A DNA stretch of 44,842 nucleotides, taken from contig CAZVPD010000009.1 of NCBI GenBank assembly GCA_964628455.1, positions 1-44,842 of the forward strand, given 5' to 3'. Below, piece after piece: positions 16,128 through 23,694 of the stretch. Every line of letters begins with the position of its first letter. Positions within the stretch are counted from its first letter, which is position 1. Source of the DNA: JAQVWU01 sp964628455. Lineage in GTDB: Bacteria; Bacillota; Clostridia; Oscillospirales; CAG-272. Both the position numbers and the translations under genes were made by a program. The notes below the pieces were generated by a model that was given only the letters and a program-made list of their open reading frames with translations, was not told the DNA's origin and searched no databases.

Positions 16128-18215
16128 TTATACGCTGAAAAGCAGTCTGCCGTATGTGGGATAAGGCCAGTATTTTTCACCGACCAGCGTTTCGGCTTCA
16201 TCGACGTCGGCGCGCAGTTCCCGCATGACGGGAAGAACGAGATCACGGTAATACACCGCTCTTTTCAGCATATCGGTATAATTATATGTGTCGAGAACCA
16301 TATGTTCGAGTGTCTCGGTTTTTGTCAGTATGCAGTTGGATAATTTTGTCAGTTTATCGACAACAGCGATACATGCATCCTGAGACACGTCGATCCCGAT
16401 GGATTTTTTGACCGCAACACCCTCCGACAAATCACGGCTGTAGTCGGCGATCGCCGGGAATATTTCTTTTCTGATCATATCGAGCATGGTAAGCGCCTCG
16501 ATGTTCAGTATCTTGTTATAATTTTCGAGCATAATCTCATAACGCGAGTGTATTTCGATTTCCGTAAATATTTTATGCCTTGTGAACAGACCGATATTTT
16601 TTTCGGAAATAAAGCACGGAAGCGCATCGGGAGTCGTACGCAGATTCAATAATCCCCGCGCGTCCGCTTCCCTGACCCATTCCTGCGTATAGTTATCCCC
16701 GTTAAATACGATCCGCCTGTGCTTTCTGACCGTTTCCCTTAACACGGCGTCGAGTTCTTTGCCGAAATCCTGCGCAGCCTCAAGCCGGTCGGCGAATTTT
16801 TCCAGAATATCGGCCGTGATCGTATTCAGAACGATATTGGGACCGGAAATCGAGAAGGACGAACCGAGCATACGGAATTCGAATTTGTTTCCCGTAAAGG
16901 CAAACGGAGAGGTACGGTTTCTGTCGGTCGTATCCTTCTGAAAATCGGGCAGCACCTGAACACCCGATTTCATCGTCCCCGCCGATCTGCCGTTGTACGC
17001 ATTGCCGCTTTCGATATGGTCAAGCACGGCAGTCAGTTCGTCTCCCAGGAAAACCGAAACGATAGAAGGAGGAGCTTCGTTTGCGCCCAGACGATGGTCA
17101 TTGCCCGCACTTGCGACCGACATGCGCAGGAGATCCTGATAATCGTCAACCGCTTTGATCACGGCGCACAGGAACAGCTGAAACTGTTTATTGTTCTGGG
17201 GATCCTTCCCCGGGTCGAATATATTGATCCCGTTGTTTGTCGACAGCGACCAGTTGTTATGTTTTCCGCTGCCGTTTATCCCCGCAAAAGGTTTTTCATG
17301 AAGCAGACAGGTCAAGCCATGACGGGCGGCCGTTTTTTTCATGATCTCCATCGTCAGCTGATTATGGTCGGTAGCGATATTTGTCGTTGTGAATATCGGG
17401 GCAAGTTCGTGCTGGGAAGGAGCGACTTCATTATGTTCCGTCTTGGCATAGATGCCGAGTTTCCATAATTCTTCGTTCAGTTCCTTCATAAAGGACATAA
17501 CACGCGGCTTTATGGCACCGAAATAGTGGTCCTCGAGTTCCTGACCTTTGGGCGATTTCGCGCCGAATAAAGTTCTTCCGGTGAAGATCAGATCCTTACG
17601 CCTGTTATACAGGTCTTTGTCGACCAGAAAATATTCCTGTTCCGGGCCGACGGTCGAACTGACGCTCATGACATCCGTATTCCCGAACAGACGCAGCACA
17701 CGGACAGCCTGTTTGCTGATGAGCTGCATGGAACGCAGAAGCGGGGTTTTTTTATCGAGCACTTCACCGCTGTAGGAACAGAAGGCCGTGGGGATACAGA
17801 GCGAATTGTCCTTGATAAAAGCATAGGATGTCGGGTCCCAGGAAGTATAGCCGCGCGCCTCAAAGGTGGAGCGCAGTCCCCCGGAAGGAAAACTCGACGC
17901 GTCGGGCTCTCCGCGGATCAGTTCACGCCCGCAGAACTCCATAATCACCGTTCCGTCCTTCTGAGGGGAGATAAAGCTGTCGTGCTTTTCCGCCGTGATC
18001 CCCGTCATCGGCTGAAACCAGTGCGTAAAGTGCGTCGCGCCCTTTTCGATCGCCCAGTCTTTCATGGCGTTTGCAACCACATTCGCCACCGTAATATCCA
18101 GTTCTCCGCCGTCTTCAATCGTCTTGTGCAGTGACTTGTATATTTCTTTCGGCAATTTATCGCGCATTACCCGGTCGCCGAATACCATACTTCCGAATAT
18201 TTCGGGTACACCCAT
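16128..18215 (-). CDS. glnN: Glutamine synthetase, type III
   Basis: It makes glutamine from glutamate, ammonia and ATP. About 695 residues, the size of GSIII and much longer than GSI. Diagnostic stretches are FEARGYTSWDPTSYAFI, TVGPEQEYFLVD, KTEHNEVAPSQHELAPIF, AGINGSGKHNNWS, GNDHRLGANEAPPSI and FRMLGSS. The in-frame ATG at 18224 touches the GGAGG site. The ATG at 18215 has 9 nt spacing and gives MGVPEIFG, the usual family start, so I use it. It is the first gene of a nitrogen operon with amt-P-II. Its long 5' leader (about 290 nt) contains strong hairpins and a 62-codon ORF that ends one base before this start, which suggests post-transcriptional control. Confidence 0.96.
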   Translation of the reverse strand: MGVPEIFGSMVFGDRVMRDKLPKEIYKSLHKTIEDGGELDITVANVVANAMKDWAIEKGATHFTHWFQPMTGITAEKHDSFISPQKDGTVIMEFCGRELIRGEPDASSFPSGGLRSTFEARGYTSWDPTSYAFIKDNSLCIPTAFCSYSGEVLDKKTPLLRSMQLISKQAVRVLRLFGNTDVMSVSSTVGPEQEYFLVDKDLYNRRKDLIFTGRTLFGAKSPKGQELEDHYFGAIKPRVMSFMKELNEELWKLGIYAKTEHNEVAPSQHELAPIFTTTNIATDHNQLTMEIMKKTAARHGLTCLLHEKPFAGINGSGKHNNWSLSTNNGINIFDPGKDPQNNKQFQLFLCAVIKAVDDYQDLLRMSVASAGNDHRLGANEAPPSIVSVFLGDELTAVLDHIESGNAYNGRSAGTMKSGVQVLPDFQKDTTDRNRTSPFAFTGNKFEFRMLGSSFSISGPNIVLNTITADILEKFADRLEAAQDFGKELDAVLRETVRKHRRIVFNGDNYTQEWVREADARGLLNLRTTPDALPCFISEKNIGLFTRHKIFTEIEIHSRYEIMLENYNKILNIEALTMLDMIRKEIFPAIADYSRDLSEGVAVKKSIGIDVSQDACIAVVDKLTKLSNCILTKTETLEHMVLDTYNYTDMLKRAVYYRDLVLPVMRELRADVDEAETLVGEKYWPYPTYGRLLFSV

Positions 18216-18216
18216 T

Positions 18217-18405
18217 TTAATCATCCTCCGTTAAATTAACCTCAAACATTTTTACATTGCGAAAAGCTTCCGAAAAACATGAAACACCGGACCCGAACTT
18301 CATCGATGCGATCGTCACCGAAAAGTTCCCGCAGTCCCGGAACGGCTGATCTCTTTTGCCGATGTTCCTATACCGGCCGGTATATAAACAAAGCGGCTGC
18401 ATCAT
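18217..18405 (-). CDS. Possible 62-codon upstream ORF in the glnN leader
   Basis: Starts ATG ATG at 18405 with GGAG 8 nt upstream and ends in TAA at 18219-18217, leaving one base before the glnN ATG at 18215. The stop thus overlaps the glnN ribosome site region, the arrangement expected for translational coupling. The predicted peptide (MMQPLCLYTGRYRNIGKRDQ...) has no recognisable domain. It may be a chance reading frame across a structured leader. Listed because of its good ribosome site and exact abutment with glnN. Confidence 0.3.
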   Translation of the reverse strand: MMQPLCLYTGRYRNIGKRDQPFRDCGNFSVTIASMKFGSGVSCFSEAFRNVKMFEVNLTEDD

Positions 18406-18518
18406 CCGTATTTCTCCGGCTTCGGATCAAGGATCCCCCGGACAGATACAGGAAAAGATTTACCGTAAAAACGAAAGGGGCGCTCCGGGACAGATTCCCG
18501 CAGCGCCTTTGCTTTTAT
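18225..18518 (-). promoter_or_regulatory. Long structured 5' leader of glnN
   Basis: From the predicted transcript start near 18518 to the gene there are about 290 nt. Near the 5' end a strong hairpin forms from GGCGCT-C-CGGGA (18479-18490) with TCCCG-C-AGCGCC (18496-18507). Further on GGATC(CTT)GATCC sits inside a TCCGG/CCGGA stem. No standard riboswitch class is recognisable to me. Length, folding and position upstream of glnN suggest a cis-acting nitrogen- or metabolite-responsive leader. Confidence 0.5.
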
Positions 18519-18524
18519 ACATCT

Positions 18525-18553
18525 ATTATATGCGACTTTCCGTTAATTGTCAA
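18525..18553 (-). promoter_or_regulatory. Consensus promoter of glnN
   Basis: Minus strand TTGACA (18553-18548), exactly 17 nt, TATAAT (18530-18525). A perfect sigma-A consensus, which implies strong basal transcription with control acting elsewhere. Confidence 0.88.
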
Positions 18554-18645
18554 CAGTTTTTTTTGCATTATTTAAGATTCGGCCAATACGCTTTGATATC
18601 ACTTCGCCGCATTCCGAAATTTTGATCAGATTTCCGGAAAATCGG

Positions 18646-19056
18646 TCATCGGGACTTGTTTTTATCGGGACGTCCGTATACCATACCGTTTTTATTGTCC
18701 GTAAATCTGACAGCCGACCAGGTTTCGTCAAGCGATACCTGTGACACGGGATGGATGCCGAAGGGCAGGCTCAGATCCCATAGAATGTCCCTGTTGATAT
18801 CCGTTTTTATCTTCCCCGAACCTTTCGGATAGGCGATCCAGAACAGCCCGTCTTTCGCGCGTTTCGAAAGCGCCTCCGTCAGTTTTTGTTCAAACTCTCC
18901 CTTTCCATATACAAAAACAAGAATAAAATCGAATAAATCCGTAGATGCATCGGCTGCAGAACCGGGTCTGTCCGTTCCGAAAATCTCGGGCGGATACAGG
19001 ATGCACACCGTCTGTCCGGACTTAAACCGCATTTTTTCGAAAATCCGACCGTCCAT
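18646..19056 (-). CDS. DUF3052-like small protein
   Basis: A 136-residue cytoplasmic protein. Its C-terminal half, GLFWIAYPKGSGKIKTDINR followed by DILWDLSLPFGIHPVSQVSLDETWSAVRF in the same order, matches the conserved core of DUF3052-type proteins (unknown function, common in Bacteria). ATG at 19056 has GGGGG about 6 nt upstream, and a promoter lies at 19126-19153. It is divergent from the aminotransferase gene and transcribed toward glnN, but glnN has its own promoter inside the gap between them. No catalytic motif is visible. Confidence 0.75.
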   Translation of the reverse strand: MDGRIFEKMRFKSGQTVCILYPPEIFGTDRPGSAADASTDLFDFILVFVYGKGEFEQKLTEALSKRAKDGLFWIAYPKGSGKIKTDINRDILWDLSLPFGIHPVSQVSLDETWSAVRFTDNKNGMVYGRPDKNKSR

Positions 19057-19125
19057 TCCATACCCCCGGGCAAATTGCGCCGTTTAAAAATTCGGAACTG
19101 CACAAAAAATCTGTCCCGTATGTTT

Positions 19126-19153
19126 ATTATACGTGCTTTCCTGAAAATTGCAA
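19126..19153 (-). promoter_or_regulatory. Promoter of the DUF3052-like gene
   Basis: Minus strand TTGCAA (19153-19148), 16 nt, TATAAT (19131-19126), about 70 nt upstream of the start. Confidence 0.6.
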
Positions 19154-19251
19154 GAGATCGTTCGAATAAAAATGTTTTCGAATATTCGGCCGTATAGAAC
19201 GCCGCCGTGTCGTGAACAATCACGGATGCGCTTATCAAAACAAAAAAACAC

Positions 19252-19280
19252 TTGGCTTTTTCTGACCGATGTGTTAAAAT
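19252..19280 (+). promoter_or_regulatory. Promoter of the PatB-type aminotransferase
   Basis: TTGGCT (19252-19257), 17 nt, TAAAAT (19275-19280), about 26 nt before the GTG start at 19307. Confidence 0.55.
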
Positions 19281-19306
19281 CAATATATAAAAATAAGGAT
19301 GGAACG

Positions 19307-20488
19307 GTGAAAGCATTGAAATACGATTTTGATGAAATACTGGACAGAAGAAACACCAACTGCGTCAAATACGATTTTTTCGAAGAACACGGCTATCCCG
19401 ACGACACAATACCTATGTGGGTGGCAGATATGGATTTTCCCTCGCCGGACGAGGTCACCGAACGTCTGAGAGAGATCGTCTCCCACAGGACCTTCGGCTA
19501 TTCCGATACCAAAAACGGCTATTTCGAAGCGCTGCACGACTGGTTTGCACATCGGCACGGTTTTGAAATCAAACCGGAATGGCTGATAAAAACATCCGGC
19601 GTGATTTGCGCCGTTGCCGCGGGCGTGCGCGCCTTTACGGAAAAAGGCGACGGCGTCCTCATCCAGAGGCCCGTTTACGGCGCGTTTGAGCATGTGATAA
19701 AAAATAACGGCAGGAAATTATACGACAATGCCCTCGTGAACCGCAGCGGCCGTTACAGCATCGATTTCGGCCATTTCGAAAGCATGATCACGGATAACGG
19801 CATTAAGCTTTTTATTTTATGCAGTCCTCACAATCCCGTGGGACGCGTATGGACCCGCGAGGAATTAAAACATCTGGGCGAAATCTGCCTGAAGCACGGT
19901 GTGCTCATCATTTCCGATGAAATCCACTGTGATTTTGTCTATAACGGCAGCGAATTCGTTTCTCTGGCCTCCATAAATCCCGAGATCGCACAAAACAGTG
20001 TGATCTGCACCGCACCGAGTAAGACTTTCAATCTCGCCGGTCTGAATACGGCCAATGTTTTTGTACCGAACGAAAAACTGCGGAGCAAAATAAAACATGA
20101 AATATACGCGACCGGCGCGGGAGAGCACAACATATTCGGACTGGCAGCGTGTGAAGCGGCCTACCGTTTCGGAGGTGGGTGGCTCGATCAGCTTATACCT
20201 TACCTTCAGAAAAATGTGGAAGCGGCGAGAGGATATCTATCCGAAAATCTTCCGCAGATCCGGCTGACCGAACCCGAAGGAACTTATCTTACGTGGCTTG
20301 ATTTCAGCGGACTGAACAGGAGCGACGAGGAACTGAATGATATCCTCAAACATAAAGCAAGAGTATGGCTGAGTTACGGCGGTATCTTCGGCCCCGAGGG
20401 CAAAGGGTTTCAGCGGATGAACATCGCCTGTCCCGGACCGGTGCTGTGCGAAGCCCTGCTGCGCCTGAAGCAGACGCTGGAAAGCTGA
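19307..20488 (+). CDS. PatB/MalY-type PLP aminotransferase (cystathionine beta-lyase)
   Basis: Fold-type I PLP enzyme that in this family cleaves cystathionine (C-S beta-lyase) or transaminates. Landmarks are YPDDTIPMWVADMDFPSP, CSPHNPVGRVWT (Asn for PLP), ISDEIHCDFVY (Asp/His) and TAPSKTFNLAGL with the Schiff-base Lys, then GTYLTWLDF and the C-terminal Arg region. The frame is open from 19148, but a GTG at 19307 has AAGGA 7 nt upstream and gives MKALKYDFDEILDRRNT, the normal family N-terminus; 393 residues fits. Single-gene unit with its own promoter. In Clostridia it usually serves methionine or sulfur metabolism; MalY-like regulatory side roles cannot be excluded. Confidence 0.92.
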   Translation: MKALKYDFDEILDRRNTNCVKYDFFEEHGYPDDTIPMWVADMDFPSPDEVTERLREIVSHRTFGYSDTKNGYFEALHDWFAHRHGFEIKPEWLIKTSGVICAVAAGVRAFTEKGDGVLIQRPVYGAFEHVIKNNGRKLYDNALVNRSGRYSIDFGHFESMITDNGIKLFILCSPHNPVGRVWTREELKHLGEICLKHGVLIISDEIHCDFVYNGSEFVSLASINPEIAQNSVICTAPSKTFNLAGLNTANVFVPNEKLRSKIKHEIYATGAGEHNIFGLAACEAAYRFGGGWLDQLIPYLQKNVEAARGYLSENLPQIRLTEPEGTYLTWLDFSGLNRSDEELNDILKHKARVWLSYGGIFGPEGKGFQRMNIACPGPVLCEALLRLKQTLES

Positions 20489-20531
20489 AACCGGGGCAGT
20501 TAAAGATCGGGGCCATAATATCCAAAATCAC

Positions 20532-20560
20532 TTGATCTTTTTCCCTTCTTCATGTATAAT
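20532..20560 (+). promoter_or_regulatory. Promoter of the first solute-binding lipoprotein
   Basis: TTGATC (20532-20537), 17 nt, TATAAT (20555-20560), 70 nt upstream of the TTG start at 20630. Confidence 0.7.
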
Positions 20561-20629
20561 TTAATCAGACATCATTGTCCTTAATCAACATATTGCCTGA
20601 TTTTATACTTTATGACAGGAGGGATCGCA

Positions 20630-22084
20630 TTGAAAAAAAGGTTTGCTTTATTATTGCTCGGAGCGATGCTGGCGACTTTATTTACGGCCTGCGCAGATAA
20701 AGACAGCCCCGGATCCGGAGATACCGGCACGGCGGAAACCGCATCCCAGACGGAACCCGGCTATATCGAGTCGCTTTCCACGGAAGTCTATTATGACGGA
20801 TACAACTTCAATATCGGCTGGGGAACGCCGTTTGACTCAAACGAATGCGCTTATACGCTGGACGAGGCGGCGGGAGACCTTGTCAATGAGGCGGTGTATG
20901 AACGCAACAGACTCGCCGAAGATAAACTCGGGATCACGATCACAGCCGGGAGACTCGGCGAATGGACCCAGCTTCTGAAAATCGTGCAGAATCTGAATCT
21001 TTCCGGCGACGCTTCCTATGACACATACTGCGCGAGCACCTGGTTTATGTTCCAGGCATCCATCAACGGACTGCTGTATGACCTGTATCAGATCGCCTCT
21101 CTGGACACCCTTCATGACTGGTGGGACAGTGAAACGATCGGCATGTATTCCCTGGGAAGCAGCACGCTGTATTTTATCAGCGGCATGATCAATTATCTCG
21201 ACGATTATGCCACCAGTGCGATGTATTTCAATAAAAAGCTGTGTGACGACAGCAATCTCGATTATCCGTATGACGCGGTCAGAAAAGGCAGCTGGACTTA
21301 CGAGACATTCTACGGCTATGTTGCCGATTTCGGGTCCGACCTCAACGGTGACGGCAAATTCGACGAATTCGACCGTTACGGTTACAGGGAAAACACGGCC
21401 GGTCTGAGCCGGATGTATAATGCCTTCGGCGAAAGCATCCTTTTAATCGACAGCGAAGGAGCCATCACGATCAACGATTCCGAACGGATATTCGAAATCA
21501 CAAGCCGCGTGCTCGAACAGCTTTTCGGAATAAACAACACGTCGACCATGATCGCGGAACGTAAAATCGGTTACGACAAATCGGGTCTTCTTTTTCCGAA
21601 CGGGCAGGTGCTTCTCATGGGAGACGGTCTGGTCGGAAACATCAACGACTACCGTCAGAGCATGACCGACGACTTCGGCGTGGTTCCCTTTCCGAAATAC
21701 GACGAAGCGCAAAAAAAATATTACTGCATGTTCAATACCGCCTGGGGTACAAACTATGCCGTTCCCGTCACAAATACGGAAACAGAACGCACAGGCTATA
21801 TCCTGGACGTCATGGGGTATTTTTCGACCGATACGGTTTATACATCCGTGATAGAAAAGAACGTCCTGACCAAGGCAACGCGCGACAACGAATCCGCGGA
21901 AATGCTCGAAATTATTTTCGACAGCAAATTCTTCGAGCTGGGTCAGTGGGGTTCGACCGTTTACGGCGCAGTCTGCGGGCAGGTGAATACCGGCAAAAAC
22001 AATCTGGCATCGGAACTCGAAAAAGTCAGGACCAAAACCGAATCCGAATTTGCCGTCGTGAAGGAATTTTATAAATTCGGCTGA
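20630..22084 (+). CDS. Extracellular solute-binding lipoprotein (family 1-like)
   Basis: A 484-residue lipoprotein: signal peptide KKRFALLLLGAMLATLFTAC with lipidated Cys21. The mature part has the periplasmic-binding two-lobe pattern, with VYERNRLAEDKLGITI early, a calcium-loop-like DLNGDGKFDEFDRYG in the middle and MGDGLVGNINDYRQ plus FGVVPFPKYDEAQKKYYC later. An ATG at 20612 is in frame, but TTG at 20630 has AGGAGG 7 nt upstream and gives a normal signal peptide. No ABC permease or ATPase is next to it, so its transport partner is elsewhere or it works as a surface binding protein. It resembles the second such protein at 34053-35501. Probably binds sugars or oligosaccharides. Confidence 0.82.
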   Translation: MKKRFALLLLGAMLATLFTACADKDSPGSGDTGTAETASQTEPGYIESLSTEVYYDGYNFNIGWGTPFDSNECAYTLDEAAGDLVNEAVYERNRLAEDKLGITITAGRLGEWTQLLKIVQNLNLSGDASYDTYCASTWFMFQASINGLLYDLYQIASLDTLHDWWDSETIGMYSLGSSTLYFISGMINYLDDYATSAMYFNKKLCDDSNLDYPYDAVRKGSWTYETFYGYVADFGSDLNGDGKFDEFDRYGYRENTAGLSRMYNAFGESILLIDSEGAITINDSERIFEITSRVLEQLFGINNTSTMIAERKIGYDKSGLLFPNGQVLLMGDGLVGNINDYRQSMTDDFGVVPFPKYDEAQKKYYCMFNTAWGTNYAVPVTNTETERTGYILDVMGYFSTDTVYTSVIEKNVLTKATRDNESAEMLEIIFDSKFFELGQWGSTVYGAVCGQVNTGKNNLASELEKVRTKTESEFAVVKEFYKFG

Positions 22085-22125
22085 CCGAAATTCTGTCGGA
22101 AAAACCGTCCTGATATTCAGGCAAG

Positions 22126-22159
22126 AAAAAAACAGGCAATGTGTTTTGTCTGTTTTTTT
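22126..22159. terminator. Bidirectional terminator after the solute-binding lipoprotein
   Basis: AAAAAAACAGGCAA (22126-22139) pairs with TTGTCTGTTTTTTT (22146-22159), with one G-T wobble. A-run and T-run on either side make it usable from both directions. It separates the plus-strand lipoprotein gene from the convergent VOC gene. Confidence 0.7.
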
Positions 22160-22167
22160 ATATTTGA

Positions 22168-22536
22168 TTATAATGATCCGTGTCTGCTCTTCAACTGAAC
22201 GGATACCCCGTCCGGGTCATACACATAAAAATAACGGCTCTGAGGATCGGGTTTCATGATATCCGACGGACTGTATCCTTTATCCAGGGCAAGTCTGCGC
22301 ATTTCATCGAGTTTATCGGTCACAAAACACAGGAACATTCCCTTCCCCTCATACTTCCGGTCGTTCGGCAGACAGACAAGTTCGATCTCCGTTTCGCCGG
22401 CGCTGTTCGTCATAAAAGCCAACTCGCCCGGTTCGGCTTTCAAACGGCGGGCGACCTTCAGTTCCGCCATAGTTTCATAAAATTCCACGGATCTCTCCAG
22501 ATCCCTGACCCTTAAGGCCAAATGCTGAAAATGCAT
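22168..22536 (-). CDS. VOC-family (glyoxalase-like) protein
   Basis: A 122-residue VOC protein: MHFQHLALRVRDLERSVEFYE at the start and FYVYDPDGVSVQLKSR at the end. The His in FQHLAL and the Glu in ETEIEL are candidate metal ligands. The second half has FLCF where the usual His would be and VQL for the last Glu, so the metal site may be incomplete. An in-frame GTG at 22545 sits on the GGAG site; ATG at 22536 has 8 nt spacing and is preferred. Isolated gene with no informative partner; substrate unknown. Other possibilities are a dioxygenase-like or resistance-type VOC protein. Confidence 0.78.
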   Translation of the reverse strand: MHFQHLALRVRDLERSVEFYETMAELKVARRLKAEPGELAFMTNSAGETEIELVCLPNDRKYEGKGMFLCFVTDKLDEMRRLALDKGYSPSDIMKPDPQSRYFYVYDPDGVSVQLKSRHGSL

Positions 22537-22545
22537 TTTCTTCAC

Positions 22546-22918
22546 TCCGTTGATAATTATTATTCGTCTTTGGTCCCCGTTCCTGTTTTCGTTTTTCCAT
22601 CGATTACGATATTTCCTTCTCCCGGCGCGCCTGTTTCGGTATGTTTTTCCGGAAAGCTGCGGGAATCCCCGCTATATAAAGACGGCAGATACAAAAAAGC
22701 ATATCTGCCGTCTTTTGGTGTAAATTCACCGAATGTAACTGTTTTAAAGGAAAATCAAAAGAACGGAACACGCAGATGAAAAGAATATCTCACGCTTTTT
22801 TTATGGTAATCAACGACAAACCGCCGTTTTTCTTTTGGCCGGAATCCGAAGGAGAACCGGCCGCAGCCGGAAAGGATCCCTCCCGGCTTAGCTATCCGGC
22901 CTTACGGGGATCACCGGA
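22546..22918. other. Gene-free stretch between a VOC gene and the DUF4332 gene
   Basis: About 370 nt without a supportable gene. It contains a perfect 14-bp hairpin (22678-22715). A 48-codon plus-strand frame starting near 22776 has no good ribosome site and overlaps the end of the DUF4332 gene, so I do not call it. Confidence 0.5.
22678..22715. terminator. Perfect 14-bp hairpin in an intergenic region
   Basis: AAAGACGGCAGATA (22678-22691) and TATCTGCCGTCTTT (22702-22715) with a 10-nt loop. The A/T-rich ends give short T-runs on both strands. Its likely role is to end the minus-strand transcript from the DUF4332 gene, although it lies 200 nt past the stop. Confidence 0.6.
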
Positions 22919-23323
22919 TTAATATTTTAAAATTCTGGGCAGAGCCGCAGCCTGTTTGATCCAGTCTTCCACCTGTGCCTGAGTCGGAAGTTTTCTGACA
23001 AGAGCCTTCTCGTCATTGACCTCGTGAATTTTTTTAAAAAGGTTTTCCCCTTTGCGCGTAGCCAGTTCGGGAACCGTATCGACACCCGCCGCTTCGAGCA
23101 ATTCTGCGTATTCGCCGCCGATACCCTTGATCCTGGCGAGGTCCGCGTGATTCGCCCATTTTAAAATAAGCTTTTCGGAAATCCCGGTTTTTTCCGCCAG
23201 TTCGGTCCTTGCTTTTTTCGCTGCGCAGGTCTCAAGCAGGTCTTCGACGGATTTTACTCCCGCTTCAATGAGTTTCGCCTCGTAAGCTTCTCCGATACCC
23301 TCAATCATGCTAAGTTTTGACAT
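22919..23323 (-). CDS. DUF4332 helix-hairpin-helix protein
   Basis: A 134-residue protein with two helix-hairpin-helix-like repeats: SMIEGIGEAYEAKLIEAGV at the start and LARIKGIGGEYAELLEAAGV in the middle, matching DUF4332-type proteins. The repeats resemble those of DNA-binding HhH domains (IEGIG / IKGIG hairpins), so nucleic-acid binding is plausible, though the family's role is unknown. The C-terminus, TQAQVEDWIKQAAALPRILKY, is typical for these proteins. A near-consensus promoter with 17-nt spacing at 23403-23431 drives it as a single gene. It neighbours the photolyase gene, but the two are separated by about 370 nt. Confidence 0.85.
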   Translation of the reverse strand: MSKLSMIEGIGEAYEAKLIEAGVKSVEDLLETCAAKKARTELAEKTGISEKLILKWANHADLARIKGIGGEYAELLEAAGVDTVPELATRKGENLFKKIHEVNDEKALVRKLPTQAQVEDWIKQAAALPRILKY

Positions 23324-23402
23324 AGTTTTTTCCTTTCCGAATTTTAATTACAATCAGATCCGTGAGAAACATTTCATCTATTCATAAATTGTTCTTTCCC
23401 CA

Positions 23403-23431
23403 ATTATACTATACGGGAACAGGAATGTCAA
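23403..23431 (-). promoter_or_regulatory. Promoter of the DUF4332 gene
   Basis: Minus strand TTGACA (23431-23426), 17 nt, TATAAT (23408-23403): both boxes perfect, about 80 nt before the start. Confidence 0.82.
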
Positions 23432-23694
23432 GACAGGATGATTTAAACAGTCAGATGATTTTTTGAATCGGAAAATATTTCCCGGCAGTCCCTTAACTTT
23501 CCTCAAGCAATACGCGTTTTTAAAATATTCAACGGCAGGCAGGCTTTAAACAGCCGTATGCCCTAAAACAATAGCATGCGGATAAGATGAAGACAACAAA
23601 AACCGGATACGGCTATAACCCGGCGCAACCAGCATACTTTTCAGAAAATCAAGACCTTCCGCACACGGCGCAACATACCGTCCGCCGCTTTATA

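Noticed and set aside
22776..22922. 48-codon plus-strand ORF (MKRISHAFFMVINDK...)
   Set aside because: No proper ribosome binding site, it overlaps the end of the DUF4332 gene, and the translation looks like chance.
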